Below are positions 1 to 7,088 of a DNA stretch of 37,388 bases, piece by piece. Under the pieces are notes generated by a model, which was given only the letters and a program-made list of their open reading frames with translations, searched no databases and was not told the DNA's origin. Each line of letters starts with the position of its first letter. The stretch's first letter is position 1. Source of the stretch: Pseudomonadales bacterium (GTDB lineage Bacteria > Pseudomonadota > Gammaproteobacteria > Pseudomonadales > JANQJO01); assembly GCA_028281605.1 (NCBI GenBank), contig JANQJO010000040.1, forward strand, positions 1 through 37,388, written 5' to 3'. A program made the position numbers and the translations under genes.

Positions 1-98
1 TTAAGCTACATATTATCAAACGTATCAATCAATTACAAACGGATCTTGGTAAATGTTCGGTTAACCCGTTTAAGCAAAGTGCCATATAAGGCTTCCTA

Positions 99-199
99 AG
101 GAGGTGTCCCAGAATAAAGTTTACAATGTGAGCGGATGCATGTCTGAGCGCAGCGAGGTCAGGAGCGAAGCTTGTAAACTTTATTCTGGGACACCTCCT
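99..199. repeat. Long hairpin with conserved core, copy 1
   Basis: Two perfect 27-bp arms (99-125 and 173-199) enclose a 47-nt loop. The loop carries a core also present at 2234-2334, for example GAGCGGATG near its start followed by TGTCTGAGCG and AGCGAG. The right arm overlaps the stop codon of the leftward gene at 198-1328, so the hairpin forms at the 3' end of that mRNA. There is no T-run, so it is not a classic rho-independent terminator. It could stop transcription, protect the 3' end, or be a small mobile palindrome. Confidence 0.85.
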
Positions 200-1328
200 A
201 AAGACTGTTTTCAAACTCTTTTAGTGTGATATTTAAACTACGCATAATCACTCTTTTATGTTTTTGATCTTTTGGTGGCGTTGATAGCAATTTTAGGATT
301 ACTCTCTCGAGACTTTTAATTTGATCTTTTGGTATGGGTGTTGGTTTTGCAAATAAATCAAAAGGTTGAAATTTACCAGAAGGTGATAAAGCCAGGTGCA
401 AACTCTGCAGACAGGTTGTAAATAGAGTGTCTTCTTTGGCTGTTGGTTTAAAATAGACGCTTGATGATTTTTTTAAGAGTTGTGAGCAATATTGTGTTAA
501 TGCCTGTGCGGCTGATAAAGTTTTTTTGATTAATTGTCTTTTTATGTCGTGAGTAGAAGTTTTTTGTGTTGGGGATTGCCGGTGGTGTAGTTCTGTAATT
601 TGATTAGTTTGTAATATAGCAATATCATCTTCTAAGATATTGATTAATAGTTTGAGATACAGCCTGCGCCGAACGATAATTTGGTGGGAATCATACTTTT
701 TTTCTAATTGACTTTTTTTCGGTGCTTTTGGGGTGGGATTTGGTAGTTTGTAAAGCGTCAGGGCAGAGTGCTGATGATCAGGCCATAGTAATACGCCCAA
801 AGCGTGTATGCCTAAGGCCACTTCTTCTGTGTGCCACTGTTGGTGTACTTCAATTAGATTTTCCTTTGAGAGTGATAGGGAAAAATCATTAACGATACCC
901 GATTGTGAATAGCCTTTTATGCTATCGATATAGCCTCTTAAGGCTGGAAAGCTGGAAAGTCTGTTTGAAATGGTTTGAATGATCTCATGATGGCCAAAAG
1001 TAAAAGCTTTGATTAAGATTAAATTCAATAGTGTGGCGTGCCAATGTTTACGGCATTGCTGCAGTGTTTCTTCAGTGGGCGGGTGCTGTAGAAACACTTG
1101 AATACACTGATTAAGTTTTCTGCTGTTTGTGAAGGCTGCTTGTAGAGCCGTTTGTTTAGCAACACTGTATTCTTCTTGTAATGCCACCCAATAAGCGTAT
1201 TCAGCGTCGACTTGAAGTGTTGCTGCCGACTCTGTGGGTTTTGTTTCTGAGCTAAAACAAAAGGAAACGCAAAGCATGGATGATAATAAATAAGTTGACA
1301 GAAGCTTGTTTTTAAATTGTGTTTTCAT
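198..1328 (-). CDS. Exported hypothetical protein
   Basis: A 376-residue protein that I do not recognise. Its N-terminus has lysines followed by a hydrophobic stretch (about residues 9-25) ending near a Phe-Ser-Ser-Glu, which reads as a Sec signal peptide, so it is probably periplasmic or secreted. The mature part is soluble and rich in Leu, Gln, His and Lys, with many predicted helices and no catalytic motif I can name. No clear ribosome binding site precedes the ATG, so the start is moderately uncertain; the signal peptide supports it. The gene is monocistronic and divergent from the ankyrin gene. Its stop codon lies inside the arm of a long hairpin. Real gene likely; function unknown. Confidence 0.7.
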   Translation of the reverse strand: MKTQFKNKLLSTYLLSSMLCVSFCFSSETKPTESAATLQVDAEYAYWVALQEEYSVAKQTALQAAFTNSRKLNQCIQVFLQHPPTEETLQQCRKHWHATLLNLILIKAFTFGHHEIIQTISNRLSSFPALRGYIDSIKGYSQSGIVNDFSLSLSKENLIEVHQQWHTEEVALGIHALGVLLWPDHQHSALTLYKLPNPTPKAPKKSQLEKKYDSHQIIVRRRLYLKLLINILEDDIAILQTNQITELHHRQSPTQKTSTHDIKRQLIKKTLSAAQALTQYCSQLLKKSSSVYFKPTAKEDTLFTTCLQSLHLALSPSGKFQPFDLFAKPTPIPKDQIKSLERVILKLLSTPPKDQKHKRVIMRSLNITLKEFENSL

Positions 1329-1462
1329 CGGTTATAGTCATCGGGTTTGTTGTGGGGACTATCAAGGTATGTATTTTCTGATTACACTGACTGCTGTCAA
1401 GTGTTTATTGTGCATTCTCCGTAGGCACAAATTTTTTGGCTTAGTTTATGTCTTTTATGTTT

Positions 1463-1489
1463 TTGACATTATATTTGTTTGCCTATAAT
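1463..1489 (+). promoter_or_regulatory. Putative sigma70 promoter of the ankyrin gene
   Basis: A perfect TTGACA (1463-1468) and a perfect TATAAT (1484-1489) are separated by 15 bp, slightly shorter than the optimal 17. They lie about 50 bp upstream of the GTG start at 1540 in an AT-rich stretch. Both boxes match consensus, but the short spacer lowers confidence. Confidence 0.5.
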
Positions 1490-1539
1490 GGTGTACTTAT
1501 GATTAAGTTTTAACCGCTATTAATGTGAGGGAATGACTT

Positions 1540-2208
1540 GTGATTCAACGAACAACTGTGAAGATGCAGTCTTTGCCTATGTCCAGATTGTCAGTTAATA
1601 GAAGCACATCGTTTCTCGGTGGTGGTATCGGTGTTGTACGTGATCGAAGGAATTCAATTATGAGGGAGCCTTGGTCGATGCGAAATAATATCCCATGCCG
1701 CGCTTTACAATATAAATATTTTGATGCGAGCCTGATTTGTAAGAATAATTCTGAGTTTTCAAAAAAATTTCAGCAGGCATATGCTTCGATTGTTTTTCTG
1801 GAATTGGAAAAGGCTGTTCAAATGAGAAATTTCAGCCGAGCGTTTTTACTTATAATTGAATTGAAACATATTGGTTGTGAAAAACTGATTAATGCACCTG
1901 ATGCGTTTGGTCGTAGAGCTTTAATGCGTTTGGCTTCACAAGATGAGAATAAGCCACAGAGCTTAAAAATATTAAAACTTCTGCTCGACAAGTCTGAAGT
2001 AGATCCTAATATGCAAGACTGTCAAGGGAATACCGCTTTACATGAGGCTGCCGCAAGGCAAAATGCCCGTATGATGATGTTGCTCAGAGCACATCCTAAA
2101 ACGAATTTAGAGATTAAAAATAGTAAGGGGAACACGTCTACTGATGTGTTTTATAATCGCTATTTAGAGCGGATTGAAGAAGGTAGAGCGAATGGTTATT
2201 GGGAATAG
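1540..2208 (+). CDS. Ankyrin-repeat protein
   Basis: 222 residues, starting with GTG after a GTGAGGGA ribosome binding site about 7 nt upstream. The N-terminal ~115 residues are basic and unrecognised. The C-terminal part has two to three ankyrin repeats (about residues 118-205). They are recognisable from DAFGRRALMRLAS, then LLLDKSEVDPNMQDCQGNTA with LHEAA, and a final degenerate repeat with NLEIKNSKGNTSTD. Ankyrin repeats mediate protein-protein contacts. In host-associated gammaproteobacteria they often occur in secreted effectors, but no secretion signal is visible here, so effector status is only a possibility. The gene stands alone, has a promoter-like sequence upstream, and is followed 25 bp later by a long hairpin that could end transcription from both convergent genes. 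Confidence 0.8.
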   Translation: MIQRTTVKMQSLPMSRLSVNRSTSFLGGGIGVVRDRRNSIMREPWSMRNNIPCRALQYKYFDASLICKNNSEFSKKFQQAYASIVFLELEKAVQMRNFSRAFLLIIELKHIGCEKLINAPDAFGRRALMRLASQDENKPQSLKILKLLLDKSEVDPNMQDCQGNTALHEAAARQNARMMMLLRAHPKTNLEIKNSKGNTSTDVFYNRYLERIEEGRANGYWE

Positions 2209-2233
2209 TTGGAAGTTTATTTCTACTCCGACA

Positions 2234-2334
2234 GGGAATGGGCACGAAATAACTTTAACATTTTCCGCTGCTGAACTCGCTTCGCTCAGACAAACATCCG
2301 CTCCAAATGTTAAAGTTATTTCGCACCCATTCCC
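2234..2334. repeat. Long hairpin with conserved core, copy 2
   Basis: 30-bp arms (2234-2263 and 2305-2334) with two adjacent mismatches enclose a 41-nt loop. Read on the minus strand the loop repeats the core of the copy at 99-199, with only about five differences over 40 nt. The arms differ in sequence from copy 1 yet pair internally. It sits between the convergent ankyrin and fusion-enzyme genes. Relative to the gene upstream of it, the core has the same orientation as in copy 1. There is no T-run. Confidence 0.85.
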
Positions 2335-2359
2335 AGGTTAAGTCTTTTTACTTTTTGGG

Positions 2360-5227
2360 TTACGTGCTGGTTAAAGGCTTGATGTCTGAAAATAAAGAAC
2401 TGATGCTTGTTTTTAAAGGTTTTTGTTTTTTTGCTATGCTTAGAATGATCTCTAAAAGTTTATCATTTACTTCAGGTGTGCTGATGCGTAGTATTACATA
2501 TTGGTCTTTGATCAGCTCTCCTGTCATATAAATACCTTGTTGATCAAACTGCTTGAGTAGGCGTTCACATGGGGTGATTGGAGGTCTGAACGCAATATTA
2601 GCACTGTCCATGACGATGTACTCAATATGAGCCTCTTCAAAGGCAGCAACGATTCTTTTCTTCTCTTGAATAATGACTGTTCGAATATGAGAAATATAAG
2701 CTTGGTCTGAGAGTGCAAGACAGGCGGCCTGCTCTGAAAGTCGGCTGATACCAAAAAAAGGTTCTGCCAATTGTAAGGGTTGTATGGTCTTAGGGGAAGA
2801 GAAAGCATATCCAATTCTCAGTCCAGCTAACCCGTATAACTTAGAGAACGTTCTGACGCCGATGATGCAGTGATCCGTTTGTTTGATCAGTTCAGGGCTT
2901 TGTACAATGTTTTCATCATCGCAATATTCTATGTAAGCTTCATCAAGTATAATCGGTATGTGGTGAGGCACCTTGGTTAAAAACTCCATAAAGTCTTCAA
3001 TATGAATGCCTATACCAACGGGATTACCCGGGGAGACTAAATATATTAGCTTGGTTTGTGGGACTATATTGTTTGCAATGTCCTTTAAGTGATGATTAGG
3101 AACTCTAGGATTTTTAAAAAAGTCAACTTTCCTATTGATTACGCCGAATGCATCGCAATGGCGATCAAACAAGAAATAGGTGGGGTTATTGGAAATCACT
3201 TCTGATCCAGGTTTTGTAAATACTCTTAAGATACGACCTAAAATTTCATCAGAGCCTGGTCCAAAGGTAAAGCATTCTTCTGGTAATTGATAATGTTGGC
3301 TTAATGACTGTCTAAGTTGCATGCTGTTTTGGCAGGGGGCATAATAATTCGCCTTTTCAGCAAGATCGGGGTTTTTTAAAAACTCTTTTACCTTTGGTGA
3401 AGGCCCAAACAGATTTTCCCCCCAACCCAGAAACGCATGGTTTGGATTGTTGCGGTCAATTTCTTGCTGGGTTCTGTCATAAATTAATAAATTGATGGGG
3501 TGCGCGTTTTGAGCATTCCAGTTATTTAAAAATATTTCTCCGTCTGCATTTGCATTGAAGCGATTAGTTTGTAAACTTTTTCCATGAATCTTATCATGCT
3601 CAGTTTGAATGGCTGCGATAATGCTAGGAACAATAGAATCTGGGGTCGGTACTATTTTTCGGACTGTTTTGAGATAGTTCTTATTCAACATATCACTGAA
3701 ACTGTTGCTTAAAGGTGGCAGCTGAATGCCTACGACGGTAATGCCTTTGTTTTCTAGCTGGGTTGCTAAGGTTTGCGTCATGGTATTGATAGCTCCACTG
3801 TTAACGTAATGCATACCAGATTTGCCTAACATCCAACTGACAGCCTCTGAGTCGCTTGAAATATTGATGATTCTACCCGAAGTTTTATGCTTGAGTATCC
3901 ACTTAACAAAGCCTTGGGTACATAAAAAGGTAGCTTGAAGCTCTTTATTAATTGATTTTTGCCATTCTTTGAGATTGTATTCCCATAAGTTTTTTTCAGC
4001 ACAAGTACCTGTTGTCAAGTTGTTGATTAAAATATCAACTCGTGTAAAATGACCGATAGCTTTTTTAAGTAAGCTATCGATAGCTTTTGTGTGCGTGATT
4101 TGTAGGTGGGTAGCTAATATATTTAGATTAAATTCTTGTGCTTTACGCACGAAAGCTTTCTTCATACTTTCTTGAGAGAAATTAGCCACAATCTTGGCGC
4201 CTCGCATGGCTAAGCCTGCTGTGATAGACCAGGCAATTTCAAAATCATGAGCATTAAGCACAATCACTTTGTTGCTGAAATCTTCTGTAATCAGTTCTTT
4301 TTCTAAGTAGAATAAAGCTTGCCTGTTAATCAGCCGATTTGTACGATTTGTTTGATTTTTGCAGTTTTTGATTAATGCGGGTAACCATTGGTGGATAGGT
4401 CTAGTTATATTTTCTATGTTTGTCAGTTTACTGGTATTTACATACCAATCACGAGGCACTGAGTACGTAGAGAGGTTGTTTAGATGCTCTGTTATGGACA
4501 GCTTGATGGGATGTTCGGTATATTTTTCCAACAAATTAACGAACTCTCGTAAGGTAATGGGGGTATCAGAAGCCGCATTGATGGGGCCTTCAGCATCATT
4601 ATCGGCTAATAACACCAAAGTATTGGCTGCATCTTCTGCTTCAATAAGTGAAATTTTGGCGTCAAGGTTTGAAAAGTACAGCGCCTCATTTTTAAATATT
4701 TTATCAACATGATATTGCAATCTTTGTGAAGGGTCATGATAACCGAGTACAACAGGAAAGCGTACCATGCTTACAGGCCAGGGAGCACATTGGGCAAAAA
4801 CGGCTTCGGCTTGTTTTTTGGCTTCGCCATATTGTGTTGCCTTGTAAGCAAACTTGTAGGTGTTGGGATTAAATTGTTCTTCTGTTAGATTGCTACCCAG
4901 ACCGTAAACAGCTTGTGTTGAAGTGAAGATGTATTTTTTTGTTTTTTGTTTGAAATAGTTGCAGGCTTGTTGTGCCTGTTGTGCATTATAACATGACTGG
5001 TCGTATATAATGTCCCATTGTTTGTTGTATAAAACAGCTTGCATACAGGTTTCATCGTTGCGGTCAGCACGTATTCTTTCTACAGCATCGCCCAATCCGT
5101 CATATAGATATCCGCGATTCAATAAGGTAACTTCATCGCCTCTGTCAGCCAATTTACCAGCCAGAATTTTTCCAAAGAAACCATTACCACCTAAAATTAG
5201 TATTCTTAATGCGTTTGTAGAGTTCAT
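2360..5227 (-). CDS. Three-module fusion: SDR/epimerase, degenerate SDR, PLP aminotransferase
   Basis: 955 residues. Module 1 (about 1-295) is an extended short-chain dehydrogenase/epimerase: GGNGFFG Rossmann loop at 13-19, a Ser-Thr pair near 103-104 and an intact YxxxK (Y133, K137). Module 2 (about 315-560) follows the classical SDR fold in order, but the TGxxxGxG nucleotide loop is replaced around 324-333, NNAG reads NNLT, and Y474 is followed by Gly instead of Lys at 478. It is therefore probably non-catalytic. Module 3 (about 590-935) is a fold-type I aminotransferase closest to histidinol-phosphate aminotransferase: SPGNPVG at 732-738, D762 and Y765, PLP lysine K796 in FSKLYGLAGLRIGY, and R914. 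Epimerases and aminotransferases together suggest oxidation or epimerisation followed by amination of a small metabolite. The substrate is unknown and no pathway genes flank it. Confidence 0.88.
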   Translation of the reverse strand: MNSTNALRILILGGNGFFGKILAGKLADRGDEVTLLNRGYLYDGLGDAVERIRADRNDETCMQAVLYNKQWDIIYDQSCYNAQQAQQACNYFKQKTKKYIFTSTQAVYGLGSNLTEEQFNPNTYKFAYKATQYGEAKKQAEAVFAQCAPWPVSMVRFPVVLGYHDPSQRLQYHVDKIFKNEALYFSNLDAKISLIEAEDAANTLVLLADNDAEGPINAASDTPITLREFVNLLEKYTEHPIKLSITEHLNNLSTYSVPRDWYVNTSKLTNIENITRPIHQWLPALIKNCKNQTNRTNRLINRQALFYLEKELITEDFSNKVIVLNAHDFEIAWSITAGLAMRGAKIVANFSQESMKKAFVRKAQEFNLNILATHLQITHTKAIDSLLKKAIGHFTRVDILINNLTTGTCAEKNLWEYNLKEWQKSINKELQATFLCTQGFVKWILKHKTSGRIINISSDSEAVSWMLGKSGMHYVNSGAINTMTQTLATQLENKGITVVGIQLPPLSNSFSDMLNKNYLKTVRKIVPTPDSIVPSIIAAIQTEHDKIHGKSLQTNRFNANADGEIFLNNWNAQNAHPINLLIYDRTQQEIDRNNPNHAFLGWGENLFGPSPKVKEFLKNPDLAEKANYYAPCQNSMQLRQSLSQHYQLPEECFTFGPGSDEILGRILRVFTKPGSEVISNNPTYFLFDRHCDAFGVINRKVDFFKNPRVPNHHLKDIANNIVPQTKLIYLVSPGNPVGIGIHIEDFMEFLTKVPHHIPIILDEAYIEYCDDENIVQSPELIKQTDHCIIGVRTFSKLYGLAGLRIGYAFSSPKTIQPLQLAEPFFGISRLSEQAACLALSDQAYISHIRTVIIQEKKRIVAAFEEAHIEYIVMDSANIAFRPPITPCERLLKQFDQQGIYMTGELIKDQYVILRISTPEVNDKLLEIILSIAKKQKPLKTSISSLFSDIKPLTST

Positions 5228-5623
5228 ATTGTTTATGTATTTTAATGGTAGATATATTTGTCATTGTGAGAGGTATGATACCAGCAGCTGATTCGTCCAG
5301 CAACGTCAGTGAGGTAAATAACATTGTAACAGAGCCGTTGTGTATCCTCTAAACTTTTTGGCAATTGTGGATTTATGCTTGTGAAGGGTGTTAATCACCT
5401 TGCATACTGATCTTTTGTTTGATGAGTTTACTGTCTGTGAATTTTGTTGTGTTCCACGTAAATTGGTTCCATTTGTTGATTGATGGTAATATTTGCATGA
5501 GCGTGATCATTGTAATGACAAAAAATTTAGTTGAAAATGGATTTTTTCTTGCTGTTTCTGATGATCTAACTGCTTTGAACAGTTATTCACTTAAAATTTA
5601 TGTTATTTAGGAAGCAAAAAAAT
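5228..5623. other. Divergent intergenic region, fusion enzyme / TIR-patatin operon
   Basis: About 396 bp of AT-rich DNA without a convincing gene. It should hold the promoters of both divergent transcripts. A TTGAAC (5576-5581) with TATGTT (5599-5604) at 17-bp spacing is visible, but its start site would fall on the ribosome binding site of the next gene, so it is doubtful. A small palindrome GGTG-TTAAT-CACC lies near 5388-5401. A 63-codon open frame here looks spurious. Confidence 0.5.
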
Positions 5624-7045
5624 ATGTCATCCGTTGTTCGCCCTTTGTGTTTTGTTGCCATGCCCTTTGGTGGGAAAAGTTTTATGGAAGCAAAAAAAAC
5701 AATCAATTTTGATGGGGTCTATACAGCTATTCAGACAGGGGTTGAACAAGCTGGTATTGACTGTCGTCGAGCTGATTATGATCGAGCGGGTGGTTTTATT
5801 CATCGATCTATGTATGAGTCTCTATTGGTAGCTGAGTTTGTCATTGCAGATTTAACATTAGCCAACCAAAACGTGATGTATGAACTTGGTATTCGTCATG
5901 GCGCGGGGCAAAAAAATACTCTATTAATCTGTGCTGAAAATTATATTGAACAGTTGGGGTTTGACTTTCGTCCTTTACGCATTCTGACATACTCTTTGGA
6001 AGAAAAATCTTTAGCATTGACGCGACAAGCTGCTCAAAAAATGGCCGGCAGTATTCGGGAGTATTTGACTTTGATGGCCTCAGATGAATTGCCCAATGAT
6101 AACCCACTGTTACAAATTACTGGACAATTTTCAGAGCCCAGTCATAAAAAGACTGATCTTTTCATCAGTCGTATGAAATATACTGGGGAAACTTTGCGAG
6201 AAATTAAACAGGCTAATGATCTTAGAGAGAGTCATCTGGCAATTGAAGCACTTAATGGGATAGAGCACCGATTATTGCAAGAGCCTTATGTAGTGCAAGT
6301 ATTACATACAGCTTTGATTGCCGTATATTTGGCTTATCGAGAGCATAAGGCCTATGAAGCAATGGTTAGTTTGCAAGCTCGATTGCCAGATGAGTTAAAG
6401 CATACCACCGTAATCTTAGAGCAATTGGCGTTGGCGCATAATCGTATTGCAGAAGTTCATTACAAACAAGGTAATCAACCCGCAGCGCAAATCAGTCGAG
6501 ATCAAGCGCTCAATGCTATTAGGATGATACGAGAGACTGAGCTTAGCAGTGAAACCTATGGTATTATAGGGAGGATCTACAAAAGTCAGTATGACGCTTT
6601 CGAGGATAAAACCAGTTTGAATGCACAAAGTGCAATTACCAAAGCGATCGAGGCCTATGAGAGTGGTTTTAACGCTGATCCGAGAGATTTTTATCCAGGA
6701 GTCAATGCGATTACCTGTCGTTTGGTGAGGGCTCAAGAAGAAGATGAGACGCAACTGCAGGCTTTAGTACCAGTGGTGACCTTTGCTGTTAATCGACAAA
6801 CTGAAAAAAAAGAAGTGAGTGAACGGTATTGGCAATTAGCCACAATGCTTGAATTGGCTTGTATTCAAAGAGATTGGTTCCGTGCGCAAAAGGTTTTATT
6901 GTCTATGCCGCTTGAGAGTCCAGAGATCAAGCCCTGGATGAAGGAAACTACTGTGAAAAACTTAAGCTTAATTCAACAGGCACGTGCTGATGAAGCAGAG
7001 ACACTGTCTCATATAGCGCAATATTGCCAGCACTTACAAATTTAA
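5624..7045 (+). CDS. TIR/deoxyribosyltransferase-like domain plus helical (TPR-like) sensor domain
   Basis: 473 residues from the ATG at 5624, chosen because AGGAAG (5609-5614) lies 9 nt upstream; an ATG 24 nt earlier lacks a ribosome site. Residues ~6-135 form a Rossmann-like domain of the TIR / nucleoside 2-deoxyribosyltransferase superfamily: FVAMPFG (10-16), an ADLT strand (75-78), then NVMYELGIRHG (83-93). E87 sits where these families keep their catalytic glutamate. Known relatives cleave N-glycosidic bonds in NAD or nucleotides; that activity is inferred here. Residues ~170-470 are all-helical and TPR-like, resembling from memory the module catalogued as a MAP3K TRAFs-binding/DUF4071 region. 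A motif ETYGIIGRIYK (310-320) recurs in the next protein. The downstream patatin gene begins 43 bp later, implying one operon and a joint role. Confidence 0.85.
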   Translation: MSSVVRPLCFVAMPFGGKSFMEAKKTINFDGVYTAIQTGVEQAGIDCRRADYDRAGGFIHRSMYESLLVAEFVIADLTLANQNVMYELGIRHGAGQKNTLLICAENYIEQLGFDFRPLRILTYSLEEKSLALTRQAAQKMAGSIREYLTLMASDELPNDNPLLQITGQFSEPSHKKTDLFISRMKYTGETLREIKQANDLRESHLAIEALNGIEHRLLQEPYVVQVLHTALIAVYLAYREHKAYEAMVSLQARLPDELKHTTVILEQLALAHNRIAEVHYKQGNQPAAQISRDQALNAIRMIRETELSSETYGIIGRIYKSQYDAFEDKTSLNAQSAITKAIEAYESGFNADPRDFYPGVNAITCRLVRAQEEDETQLQALVPVVTFAVNRQTEKKEVSERYWQLATMLELACIQRDWFRAQKVLLSMPLESPEIKPWMKETTVKNLSLIQQARADEAETLSHIAQYCQHLQI

Positions 7046-7088
7046 TATACCCTTCGCGAATGAATTTTAGAGGATACAAGGACAGTTT

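Noticed and set aside
99..199. CRISPR repeat or standard rho-independent terminator
   Set aside because: Only one palindrome per site, no regular spacers and no T-run; the conserved element is the loop, not the stem.
1306..1488. 60-codon rightward open frame
   Set aside because: Overlaps the signal-peptide end of the exported protein gene and a promoter-like sequence; low-complexity hydrophobic translation without support.
5576..5604. TTGAAC-17 bp-TATGTT promoter for the TIR/patatin operon
   Set aside because: Transcription would start at the ribosome binding site, leaving no usable leader, so the real promoter is probably elsewhere.
5419..5610. 63-codon open frame upstream of the TIR-like gene
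   Set aside because: No ribosome site, no recognisable protein pattern, and it runs into the start region of the real gene; treated as chance.
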